DNA of 8,057 nucleotides from PNAI01 sp964575715 (GCA_964575715.1 CAZNSG010000179.1:1-8057); one strand, 5' to 3'. Positions 1-6,412 are shown, counted from the stretch's first letter. The notes: a model not told the origin generated them from the sequence alone. Program-made: numbers and translations.

Positions 1-1
1 C

Positions 2-232
2 GTGGTTGGCTGCGCGGGTGCGCGCATACCTGATGGCGGAACGCCCGGTTGGGCGCCCACGGCGGAACTGCTGGGAATGCAGCCGGGCCCTCTGGGATTC
101 GGAACCATGTTGGGTGGGCTCAACAAGTTGCGTGAGCTTGATGCAGTGGGCGCTGCGAATCTACAGACAATAACGGCGTTGAAAAACGCTGCTCTATCTA
201 CGATCCTCGAACTGGGATGGGCCCGTGCCTGA
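2..232 (+). CDS. 3' end of an unrecognised gene (partial, cut by window edge)
   Basis: The frame is open from the first bases of the window to a TGA at 230-232, giving about 76 residues, so the true start is probably upstream of the window. The last 40 residues are regular and helix-prone (TMLGGLNKLRELDAVGAANL, then a segment ending ILELGWARA). The first 35 are rich in Gly and Pro. I recognise no domain. The main support for coding is that the stop overlaps the GTG start of the next gene by 8 bases (GTGCCTGA), which is typical of translationally coupled genes. The other plus frames are either closed early or give a Cys/Trp-rich product unlike a normal protein. It could still be a chance open frame. 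Confidence 0.35.
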   Translation: MVGCAGARIPDGGTPGWAPTAELLGMQPGPLGFGTMLGGLNKLRELDAVGAANLQTITALKNAALSTILELGWARA

Positions 233-656
233 CGTAACTGACGCAATCATTTCTATTCACCCGACTTACGCCGATGCCATCTTAGCTGGAACGAAGACGA
301 TAGAGTTGCGCCGCCGCATCCCAAAGCTGCCTTCCGGTACAAAATTATGGATTTATGCGACCCGCCCTACCGCCGCGGTTATCGGTGTAGCGACAATTAC
401 CGATGTGTCTCGGGCCGATCCCAAGACGATCTGGAAACGTCACAGAACCGGTGCCGGGGTGGATCATGACTCCTTCAAAGAATATTTCAACGGCGCTCAG
501 GAGGCCATTGCTATTGTTCTTGCAACGGTAAAGCGAGTTGGTCCTATTACGATCGAACAACTACGCGGCATTCGCAATCGTTTTCATCCTCCGCAAGTAT
601 TGACCCTTCTGACAACAGCAGAAGCAAAGGCGCTCAAAAAGCTCGTAAGGAAATAG
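225..656 (+). CDS. ASCH-domain (PUA-like) protein
   Basis: This 143-residue protein looks like a stand-alone ASCH domain. Visible hallmarks are the N-terminal strand and helix ISIHPTYADAILAGTKTIEL followed by RRR, the core strand KLWIYATRP at about residues 40-48, and the next strand AAVIGVATITDV. ASCH domains share the PUA beta-barrel fold. Family members are thought to bind RNA or modified nucleic acid, and some have RNase activity. Substrate and role here cannot be read from the sequence. Its length fits a complete single-domain protein. The start is GTG at 225, because the conserved first strand follows about ten residues later and the start overlaps the upstream stop, suggesting coupled translation. 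The gene is intact; the IS630 element begins about 110 bases after its stop. The identification rests on motif recognition only. Confidence 0.75.
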   Translation: MPDVTDAIISIHPTYADAILAGTKTIELRRRIPKLPSGTKLWIYATRPTAAVIGVATITDVSRADPKTIWKRHRTGAGVDHDSFKEYFNGAQEAIAIVLATVKRVGPITIEQLRGIRNRFHPPQVLTLLTTAEAKALKKLVRK

Positions 657-766
657 GCCGCCGGCTTTCACTTACCAGCTTGGCAGCTTTTTCCATTGCC
701 TTGGCGCGACTTGAAACAAGCAAATTTCCCACTCATGAAGAAATATGTCTTTCTTAACGAGTTATA

Positions 767-788
767 CCGAATCCGGCTGATTGATTCC
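767..788 (+). repeat. Left terminal inverted repeat of the IS630 element
   Basis: This 22-base sequence pairs with 1921-1942 on the other strand, with 15 matches. Conserved blocks are CC, TCCGG, TGAT and TTCC. TA precedes it at 765-766. Confidence 0.7.
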
Positions 789-864
789 TGGGATTTTCGG
801 GGTTCCGCGGTAGAATCGAAGCAGTTAGGTTCCGTCGTCATGATTCGCCAGCAGGGGCACGATC

Positions 865-1928
865 ATGACGACGATCAAGGTGCAGTTGAGGAACTTCGAG
901 CTTGAAGCGCGCTATGAGGCGGCGGCCGATCCGATCGCCAAGAGCCACTTTCATGCGCTGTGGCTTTTGTCCTCGGGATATGAGGTCGAGGAGGTCGCGG
1001 AGCTGTTGTCGTTCTCGCCGCGGTGGGTGCGGGCGCTGATCAAACGCTACAACGAGGGTGGGCCCGATCGGCTCGGCGATCAGCGTGTCGACAACGGAAC
1101 GAAGCCGACAATCCTCACGCCCGATGCGCTGGCTGCACTCAAAGAGCGGATCAAGATGCCGCCTGACGACAGCGGCCTGTGGACGGGGCCGAAGATTGCG
1201 CGCTGGCTCGCCAAGTTCCATGGGCTCAAAGCCGTGCACGATCAGCGCGGCTGGGACGCACTGGTTGCGATCGGCTATTCGATCCAGCAGCCGCGGCCAC
1301 GGCATCCTGCGGCCGCGACCGAGGAGGATCGTACCGCGCTCAAAAAAAACTCCAGACCGCGGCGGCCGAGGAGCGGCGCGCGCATCCGGGCGCGACGGTT
1401 GAGATCTGGGCGATGGACGAACACCGCATTGGTCTGAAGCCGATCACGCGGGGTGTGTGGGCGCCGATCGGTGAGCGGCCGATCGCAATCGGCTATCATC
1501 GTTTCGAGTGGCTCTATGTGGCCGGGTTCGTCGAGCCCGCGACCGGCCAGACGGTGTGGAACGTCGCCAACGCCGTCTGCAAACAGATGTTCGAACTCAT
1601 TCTCGCCGATTTTGCCAAGTCGGTCGGCGCCGGGGCCAAGAAGCGCATCGTACTTCAGCTCGACAATGCCGGCTGGCACGGCCCGGAGAACCTGGCCGTG
1701 CCCGATGGCATCCGCCTCGTCTTCCAACCCGCCCATAGCCCTGAGCTGCAGCCGGCTGAGCATCTTTGGGCGTTCGTCGATGAGCCGCTCGCCAATCGTT
1801 GCTTCGCGAGTATCGAGAGCCTCGACCAGGCGGTCGGCGATCGCTGCGTCGCTCTCACCCAGCAGCCCCACACGATCCGCAACAGCACGCTGTTCCACTG
1901 GTGGCCCCGTCAGCGAGCGGGGAAGTGA
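865..1928 (+). CDS. IS630-family DDE transposase, two frames joined by -1 frameshift
   Basis: The first frame (865 to about 1347) encodes an N-terminal helix-turn-helix region that should bind the inverted repeats, with HALWLLSSGYEVEEVAELL followed by SPRWVRALIKRY. The second frame (about 1347-1928) carries the DDE catalytic domain. The first Asp is in WAMDEHRIGL (codon 1416), the second in LQLDNAGWHG (codon 1662), and the Glu is in SPELQPAEHLW (codon 1758), a signature shared with Tc1/mariner. All three acidic residues are present. The frames meet at an A8 run (1342-1349). A -1 shift there gives one 354-residue protein, reading TALKKKLQTAAAEE across the join, which is normal length for the family. 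No stop or deletion damages either half, so programmed frameshifting or transcript slippage is more likely than decay. A fixed indel cannot be excluded. The start follows a weak AGGGGC Shine-Dalgarno. Confidence 0.8.
1342..1349 (+). other. Slippery A8 run, probable -1 frameshift site of the transposase
   Basis: In the upstream frame the codons read CTC AAA AAA AAC, so positions 1344-1350 form the heptamer A_AAA_AAC, a canonical X_XXY_YYZ slippery sequence. Slipping back one base places the ribosome in the DDE frame. The stretch after it is very GC-rich and can form a CGCGC/GCGCG hairpin (1377-1381 with 1390-1394). At 27 bases away this is further than the usual stimulatory spacing. An A8 run can also promote RNA polymerase slippage. 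Confidence 0.65.
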
Positions 1929-1942
1929 TCATCCGGAGATGG
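1921..1942 (-). repeat. Right terminal inverted repeat of the IS630 element
   Basis: This is the partner of 767-788, with 15 of 22 positions matching. It overlaps the last codons and stop of the transposase gene and is followed by TA at 1943-1944. Confidence 0.7.
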
Positions 1943-1944
1943 TA

Positions 1945-2213
1945 TTAATCAGGCTTAGCGCCCGTTAGTCGCGATCCAAAGATGATCGAACAGGCGGCAA
2001 ACGAGCCAGAAAATTGCTCCGATTCCACTCGACTTCCAGCGCATGAAGAGCGTGTCTGATGCCGCACACACAAGGGCACGCATGACACAATGAAGCCCTG
2101 AACCCGCACCTAAACATTCGATTGCTCCCCTATTCCCCGCCAGCGCCAACGGCCTCCGCGGGGCTTCGGTGGTGACGGCGCGATGTCGTCATAAGCCGGA
2201 AGGGAGAATTCCA
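1945..2213. other. Leader region upstream of the DUF3489 gene
   Basis: This stretch of about 270 bases between the IS630 end and the DUF3489 start has no convincing gene. A plus-strand frame open from 1949 to a TGA at 2057-2059 ends in MIEQAANEPENCSDSTRLPA plus a few residues. It could be the tail of a gene cut by the IS insertion, but it is too short to identify. The stretch must also hold the promoter of the recombinase module, yet no clear -35/-10 pair stands out. A GC-rich hairpin lies at 2135-2163. Confidence 0.4.
2135..2163 (+). promoter_or_regulatory. GC-rich hairpin in the leader of the DUF3489-DUF2924-recombinase module
   Basis: CCCCGC (2135-2140) pairs perfectly with GCGGGG (2158-2163), and an inner GCC-AAC-GGC hairpin lies in the loop. 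It sits about 50 bases before the DUF3489 start. No T-run follows it, so it is not a standard intrinsic terminator. A role in attenuation, mRNA stability or protein binding is possible but unproven. Confidence 0.35.
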
Positions 2214-2849
2214 ATGTCTAAACTTACTAATGGCCAACTCGTCGCTTTATCAATTGCAACGCAACATGAAGACGGTGCAATCGATCTGCCCAAGCATCTG
2301 AGGGGCGGAGCGGCAGCGAGGATCGTCAAGCCTTTGCTCAAAAAGAAATTGGTCAAAGAAATTCAGGCAAAGCCTGACATGCCAGTGTGGCGGCGCGATG
2401 AAAAGGAGAATCGATCCTATGCCCTGATTATCACTCGTGCAGGCCGTGCTGCGATCGACATCAAATCCAATGTTGCGAAAGACAATCCCAAGGATACCGC
2501 TCAACACGCAGATGTCACGACGGTAACTCGCCGTCCGTCTGGAAAAATCAAGACATCATCAGATAGTGAAAAATCTGCGCCGAAGCCATCCGCAAACTCT
2601 GGTGCGGTACCAGTACCACGGGCCGGTTCCAAACTTGCACTCGTCGTCAAGATGCTCGGGCGGATTCATGGTGTCTCGATCGATGACTTAACTAAGGCTA
2701 CCGATTGGCTACCCCATACAGCACGAGCGGTCATCACGAGCCTTCGAAACAAGGGATACCGGGTCGAGACCGAACGCAACCAAGACAAAATAACGGTCTA
2801 CCGGATCGTTGCTCAGGCTAAGGCGGCCTCTCATAGCAAAGCAGCATAA
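2214..2849 (+). CDS. DUF3489-domain protein, probable two-winged-helix DNA-binding protein
   Basis: This 211-residue protein has two compact ends joined by a Lys/Ser/Thr/Pro-rich linker at about residues 90-137. The N-terminal part (about 3-82) has SKLTNGQLVALSIATQHEDG, LRGGAAARIVKPLLKKKLV and PVWRRDEKENRSYALIITRA, resembling a winged helix with a beta wing. The C-terminal part (about 138-199), with KLALVVKMLGRIHGVSIDDL, ATDWLPHTARAVITSL and KITVYRIV, matches DUF3489, whose core is usually ATGWQPHTVRGALSG. The likely role is DNA binding; no target is known to me. ATG 2214 is chosen because AGGGAG lies just upstream. An in-frame GTG at 2169 would add 15 residues without a ribosome site and is less likely. 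The gene is first in a three-gene run with DUF2924 (5-base gap) and the recombinase, an arrangement I know from many alphaproteobacterial genomes. Confidence 0.8.
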   Translation: MSKLTNGQLVALSIATQHEDGAIDLPKHLRGGAAARIVKPLLKKKLVKEIQAKPDMPVWRRDEKENRSYALIITRAGRAAIDIKSNVAKDNPKDTAQHADVTTVTRRPSGKIKTSSDSEKSAPKPSANSGAVPVPRAGSKLALVVKMLGRIHGVSIDDLTKATDWLPHTARAVITSLRNKGYRVETERNQDKITVYRIVAQAKAASHSKAA

Positions 2850-2854
2850 GCGTC

Positions 2855-3352
2855 ATGGCTGGTCGACCCGATAAGGGTTCGGCCTTGGAGATCGAGATCG
2901 CAAACTTAAGCGATCTCGATCTTGCCGAACTCAAACGGCGCTGGCTCACGCTCTACGCCCGCCCGGTGCCAAAATTCTTCCGGCGAGAACACCTGATCCG
3001 TGCCCTTGCCCAACGCATGCAGATTGCGGCCTACGGCGACCTCAAACCTTCCACCCGGCGTCTTTTGCACAGCATTGTCGATTCTGTCCGTGCGGGAAAC
3101 GAGGAAGGGATTGGATTCGGCCCTCGGATCAAGCCCGGAACGAAGCTCATCCGGATTTGGCAGAACAAAACCTACATCGTGATGGCCCTCGAAGCGGGCT
3201 TTGAATGGCAGGGCACGCGTTACCGCTCGCTTTCCGAAATCGCCCGCGCGATCACCGGCACGCGATGGAATGGATTGGTGTTTTTCGGCATCAAACCACG
3301 GCCAGCGGGTAATAAGAACGCACTCAAGCGCAGGGCATCTCTCAATGCCTGA
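2855..3352 (+). CDS. DUF2924-domain protein
   Basis: This 165-residue protein matches DUF2924 over nearly its whole length. A helical N-terminus (about 10-65) carries IANLSDLDLAELKRRW, then RPVPKFFRREHLIRALAQRM and the LKPSTRRLL segment. A C-terminal beta-rich part (about 87-150) reads GTKLIRIWQNKTYIVMALE, then GFEWQGTRYRSLSEIARAI followed by TGTRWNGLVFFGI. This last pattern (gene-product strand, Y-x-S-L-S helix, then WNG-x-x-FFG) resembles RAMA domains found with modified-DNA enzymes; that link is my inference. Function is not established to my knowledge. The start is ATG 2855, 5 bases after the DUF3489 stop. The stop overlaps the recombinase start by 8 bases (ATGCCTGA), so the two are probably translationally coupled and made in linked amounts. 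The protein is full length with no damage. Confidence 0.85.
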   Translation: MAGRPDKGSALEIEIANLSDLDLAELKRRWLTLYARPVPKFFRREHLIRALAQRMQIAAYGDLKPSTRRLLHSIVDSVRAGNEEGIGFGPRIKPGTKLIRIWQNKTYIVMALEAGFEWQGTRYRSLSEIARAITGTRWNGLVFFGIKPRPAGNKNALKRRASLNA

Positions 3353-5105
3353 GCGAGCAAAACTTAAAGTCATCCGCTGTGCCATCTACACCCGCAAGAG
3401 CACCGACGAGGGTTTGGAGCAGGACTTCAATTCCCTCCATGCCCAGCGTGAGGCCTGCGAGGCTTTTATTGCCAGCCAGCGCCATGAGGGCTGGAAGCTG
3501 ATCGCGACCGCCTATGACGACGGAGGGTTCTCCGGCGGGAGCATGGACCGCCCAGCCTTGCAAAAGCTTTTGCAGGACGTGCATGGCAAAAAGATTGACG
3601 CCGTCGTGGTCTACAAGGTCGATCGGCTCACGCGATCACTGACCGATTTTGCCAAGATTGTCGACGTCTTCGATGCCCAGGGCGTGTCGTTTGTGTCCGT
3701 GACACAAGCTTTCAACACCACCACCTCGATGGGGCGGCTCACATTGAATGTTCTTCTCTCCTTCGCCCAGTTCGAGCGTGAGGTCACCGGTGAACGCATT
3801 CGCGACAAGATCGCAGCCTCCAAAAAGAAAGGGTTGTGGATGGGCGGATGTGTGCCGACTGGATATCATGCCAGCGACAGAACCCTTGTCATTGACCAAG
3901 CTGAAGCGGCGATCGTTCGTAAGGTATTTGAGCTCTACCTTCAGCACGGCACAGTCAAAAGCGTTCAGACTGAGCTTGCCCGATTAAAGATCGTAAGACC
4001 TTTGGGGAGAGCAAAGACCGGGCGTGTTTATGGTGGACGCCCGTTCAGCCGGGGACAGATCTACCGGCTTCTCTCCAACCCGATCTATCTTGGCGAGATT
4101 GATCACAAAGGCGCCCGGTATGACGGGCAGCACAAAGCCATCATAAACCGCTCCACCTGGGATGCTGCCCAGGCCAAGCTTGCCATCAATACTCATGCCC
4201 GCCATGTCCGCAGCAATGCCAAAGAGCCGAGCCTGCTTGCAGGGTTACTTTACGACGAACATCACAACCGGGCAGAAGCGACCCATGCGGGCAAACCGGG
4301 CAAGCGCTACCGGTACTATCGCCTGCAATCTCGTGGGGGTACGTCCACACACCATCGGAACCTACGGCCTTGGATCGTCGCAGCCGGCGAGATCGAAGGC
4401 GTCGTGATCGCGAGGTTGCATGCAGCGTTGCTTGACGATCGCTGGTTGATTGAGAATCTGAGCCTCGACGACACAGCCTCAAACACGATTGGGATTATCC
4501 TGGACAATGCCGGAACGTTGGCCAGGAAACTGAATTCCATTTCAATATCGGAGCAACGCAGCATACTGCTCTGCCTGCTTAAAAAGGTCACCATCGCCGT
4601 ATCTGAACTGCGCATCGAAGTTCGGACCCATGAACTGATGATGGCTTTGTCATCCTCGGAGAAGGCTCAAGGCGTGCAGTTCGGTCCAAGGCGCATTGGG
4701 ACTAAAGTGGCACAAACAGCAAAAAGCGAGCCTGATGAAGACGTCGTCACTTTGTCCTCGCCCGTGGTCTTCAAGCGCCGTGGCGTCGAGACAAAGATCA
4801 TCCTGGAAGGAGCGTTATCACTGAAGCGCTCTCAGCCTGACCCGGCCCTGATCAAAACCGTCGCCAGGGCCTACGTTTGGTTCGAGGATATCGTAGCGGG
4901 TCGTCTGACCATGACCGAGCTTGCCGCACGCGAGGGCATGAAAGTCAGTTCAGTCGCAAAACTGCTCCCTCTTGCATTCCTCGCTCCCGATATTGTTGAA
5001 GCGATCCTCGCCGGCGACCAATCCGCGACGATCGTTGCCCGCCACTTGATCTGCGCCGACCTACCGGTTCTCTGGAAGCAGCAACGCACCGAGATCCTTG
5101 CATAG
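3345..5105 (+). CDS. Large serine recombinase (resolvase/invertase family integrase)
   Basis: This 586-residue protein catalyses site-specific DNA recombination through a Ser-DNA intermediate. The N-terminal resolvase domain (about 10-150) has AIYTRKST with the nucleophile Ser19 and Arg17, and DRLTR (93-97) giving the two conserved arginines. It then has GRLTLNVLLSFAQFEREVTG leading to the long E helix. The recombinase domain follows (about 165-275), including RPFSRGQIYRLLSNPIYLGE. The zinc-ribbon position (LLAGLLYDEHHNRAEATHA, then KRYRYYRLQSR) lacks the usual Cys pairs. The C-terminus is a helix-turn-helix-like part with MTELAAREGMKVSSVAKLLP and LAFLAPDIVEAILAGDQSA. The ATG at 3345 is chosen because it overlaps the DUF2924 stop and gives the family's normal N-terminus; the frame is open 48 codons further upstream, inside DUF2924. 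The protein appears intact. It probably mobilises the surrounding element or is the residue of one; attachment sites are not proven. Confidence 0.9.
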   Translation: MPERAKLKVIRCAIYTRKSTDEGLEQDFNSLHAQREACEAFIASQRHEGWKLIATAYDDGGFSGGSMDRPALQKLLQDVHGKKIDAVVVYKVDRLTRSLTDFAKIVDVFDAQGVSFVSVTQAFNTTTSMGRLTLNVLLSFAQFEREVTGERIRDKIAASKKKGLWMGGCVPTGYHASDRTLVIDQAEAAIVRKVFELYLQHGTVKSVQTELARLKIVRPLGRAKTGRVYGGRPFSRGQIYRLLSNPIYLGEIDHKGARYDGQHKAIINRSTWDAAQAKLAINTHARHVRSNAKEPSLLAGLLYDEHHNRAEATHAGKPGKRYRYYRLQSRGGTSTHHRNLRPWIVAAGEIEGVVIARLHAALLDDRWLIENLSLDDTASNTIGIILDNAGTLARKLNSISISEQRSILLCLLKKVTIAVSELRIEVRTHELMMALSSSEKAQGVQFGPRRIGTKVAQTAKSEPDEDVVTLSSPVVFKRRGVETKIILEGALSLKRSQPDPALIKTVARAYVWFEDIVAGRLTMTELAAREGMKVSSVAKLLPLAFLAPDIVEAILAGDQSATIVARHLICADLPVLWKQQRTEILA

Positions 5106-5258
5106 TTGGCTGGATTTTCGGGTCTCTGACTGGCTAATTCGCCGCATCGCGCAATCATAAACTTTAGGCTCGCTAACTGCCGCACAGAGAATTGGCGCCC
5201 AGAATCTCCGATACTGGCCAAAATCAGCCTGCATGCCCCCGCCAGAGAACGCATGTAA

Positions 5259-5310
5259 TAGCCCTAACAGCCCGAATAATCGGCGCTATCCGAAGTTAAA
5301 CATTAGGCTA
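5259..5310. repeat. Imperfect dyad between recombinase and tRNA-Arg, possible attachment site
   Basis: TAGCCCTAA (5259-5267) and TTAGGCTA (5303-5310) are inverted repeats with one extra C on the left. Inside them, TAAC (5265-5268) faces GTTA (5295-5298), and CCGA/TCGG pair around ATAA (5272-5283). The overall span of 52 bases is like that of a serine recombinase attachment site, and it lies where an element end would be expected, between the recombinase 3' end and the chromosomal tRNA gene. It could equally be a transcription end region or chance. The rest of 5106-5331 shows no gene. Confidence 0.25.
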
Positions 5311-5331
5311 CCGGGTTCAGCTGAAAATGAT

Positions 5332-5408
5332 TGGCGGTCCCGAGAGGACTCGAACCTCCGACCTTCGGTTTAGGAAACCGCTGCTCTATCCGGCTGAGCT
5401 ACGGGACC
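5332..5408 (-). tRNA. tRNA-Arg (anticodon CCT)
   Basis: Read on the minus strand, the 77 bases fold as a full cloverleaf. The acceptor stem GGTCCCG pairs with CGGGACC. The D arm is GCTC...GAGC. The anticodon loop TTCCTAA has anticodon CCT, reading AGG (Arg). The T arm is GGAGG/CCTCT around TTCGAGT, with one G-T pair. The discriminator is G and the 3' CCA is encoded. The one flaw is a G-A mismatch at the base of the anticodon stem. The 3' end faces the recombinase, a common side for element insertion, but I see no second copy of the tRNA 3' end elsewhere in the window. Confidence 0.95.
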
Positions 5409-5484
5409 TTTAGATTGCAACTTGCAGCTTGCTATTTATCACAGCCATTTGCCCCGCGCACGACGCATCGATCAGGCTCACAAT

Positions 5485-5513
5485 TTGGACGTCTTGATAT
5501 CATAACTTATCGT
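5485..5513 (+). promoter_or_regulatory. Possible sigma70-type promoter of the SNase-M48 operon
   Basis: TTGGAC (5485-5490) and TATCGT (5508-5513) are separated by 17 bases. Transcription would start near 5520, just before ATG 5536. It lies in the gap between the minus-strand tRNA gene and the plus-strand operon, where a promoter is expected. Matches to consensus are only partial. Confidence 0.3.
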
Positions 5514-5535
5514 TTTGCCGCCGCATTCCAAGGCA

Positions 5536-6399
5536 ATGGTCAAACTCATGTTCACACCCAAACGCATTGCTTGGACTCGTGATCGCTGGCGGTTTGCCTT
5601 CATCCTGGTCGCGGTGGGCGTTGCCTCAACCGGCGCGCGCGCCCAGACCAGCCCAAATCCCGCAACCGGTTGCAAGCTGGAAACGCTTGGCACCGGCACG
5701 GTACGCCGGGTGATCGACGGCCGCAGCTTCCAGCTCGAGGACGGCCAACATGTCCGGCTCGCCGCCATCGAAGCGCCGCCGCCGCCGCGTCCAGGCGAAA
5801 CCGGACCGCATGCCAAGGCTGGGCTCGCCGCCAAGGCCATGCTCGAAACGTTGCTCGCCGGCCGTGCCGTGACGCTGCAAAAACTCGGGCCCAATGCGGA
5901 TCGCTATGGCCGCATTGTCGCGCAGGTCGCCATCGAAGGACAGGAACGCTCGGTACAACAGGAAATGCTTGCGCGCGGGCACGCGCGCGTCGCGGCTGAA
6001 ATCGGAGTTCCGGCTTGTGCAGCCGCGCTGTTCGCCGCCGAGCGTGCCGCACGCTCAAACGGCCTTGGTCTCTGGAGCGATCCATATTATGACATTGCGC
6101 AAGCTGAGAATCCAAGCAAGGTGCTGGCGGAGCGCGGACGGTTTACCCTGGTCGAGGGCAAGGTGTTGTCGGTACGCGAATTCAGCGGCACCATCTATGT
6201 GAATTTCGGGCGCCGCTGGTCGGAAGATTTCACCGTGACCATCCTCAAACGCAGCGAACGCGCCTTTGTTGCCGCCGGAATTGAGCCCAAGAGGCTTGCA
6301 GGCCGCGGCATACGGGTACGCGGTATTATCGAGGAGCGTGGCGGGCCCTGGATCGAAGCCGCCCGACCCGAGCAAATTGAGCTTACCGGGCAAGATTGA
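5536..6399 (+). CDS. Exported SNase-like (thermonuclease family) protein with altered active site
   Basis: This is a 287-residue protein. A basic N-terminus and the hydrophobic stretch FAFILVAVGVASTGARA (about 20-36) form a signal peptide, with likely cleavage ARA|QT, so it should act in the periplasm. The SNase-like OB fold spans about 52-180: GTVRRVIDGRSFQLEDG, VRLAAIEAP, DRYGRIVAQV and later GLGLW. By alignment with staphylococcal nuclease, Arg35 and Arg87 are kept (R74, R126). Metal ligand Asp21 is Arg63, Asp40 is Glu79, Thr41 is Ala80, and general base Glu43 is Pro82. Nuclease activity is therefore doubtful; it may bind nucleic acid or another ligand. A C-terminal beta-rich region (about 197-287; TLVEGKVLSVREFSGTIYVN, then FGRRW) resembles a second OB fold. 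The start could also be ATG 5548, or TTG 5515 upstream. The M48 gene follows after 13 bases, probably in one operon. Confidence 0.8.
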   Translation: MVKLMFTPKRIAWTRDRWRFAFILVAVGVASTGARAQTSPNPATGCKLETLGTGTVRRVIDGRSFQLEDGQHVRLAAIEAPPPPRPGETGPHAKAGLAAKAMLETLLAGRAVTLQKLGPNADRYGRIVAQVAIEGQERSVQQEMLARGHARVAAEIGVPACAAALFAAERAARSNGLGLWSDPYYDIAQAENPSKVLAERGRFTLVEGKVLSVREFSGTIYVNFGRRWSEDFTVTILKRSERAFVAAGIEPKRLAGRGIRVRGIIEERGGPWIEAARPEQIELTGQD

Positions 6400-6412
6400 G
6401 ACAGGTATCGCC

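Larger units (their letters stand above)
767..1942 (+). mobile_element. IS630-family insertion sequence, complete, 1176 bp
   Basis: The element is bounded by imperfect inverted repeats. The left end begins CCGAATCCGGCTGAT and the right end, read inward, begins CCATCTCCGGATGAT; they match at 15 of 22 positions. A TA dinucleotide flanks each end directly (765-766 and 1943-1944), as expected for IS630/Tc1-mariner elements, which insert at TA and duplicate it. The size of about 1.2 kb and a single transposase ending 14 bases before the right end also fit the family. The element sits between the ASCH gene and the leader of the DUF3489-DUF2924-recombinase module and interrupts no gene that I can recognise. 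Exact ends are inferred from the repeat alignment and the TA rule, since no uninterrupted copy is available here. Confidence 0.8.

Noticed and set aside
643..733. Minus-strand short frame with SRAKAMEKAAKLVSESRR between ASCH and the IS
   Set aside because: Only about 30 codons from a GTG without a ribosome site; likely chance.
470..757. Plus-strand frame running past the ASCH stop and reading KEIGRRLSLTSLAAFSIALA to a TAA at 757
   Set aside because: It looks protein-like and could be an ASCH extension by -1 shift, but it has no ATG start, there is no slippery site at the ASCH stop, and the ASCH protein is already complete.
1275..1898. Minus-strand frame of 207 codons inside the IS630 element
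   Set aside because: It lies opposite the DDE domain, whose motifs are intact on the plus strand; it is a codon-bias shadow.
3201..3344. Upstream extension of the recombinase frame by 48 codons
   Set aside because: It overlaps DUF2924 coding sequence in another frame and adds residues unlike the family; the ATG at 3345 gives the normal N-terminus.
5331..5582. Plus-strand frame starting MAVPRGLEPPTFGLG across the tRNA gene
   Set aside because: This is the antisense reading of tRNA-Arg, a frequent false gene in databases; the cloverleaf on the other strand explains the sequence.
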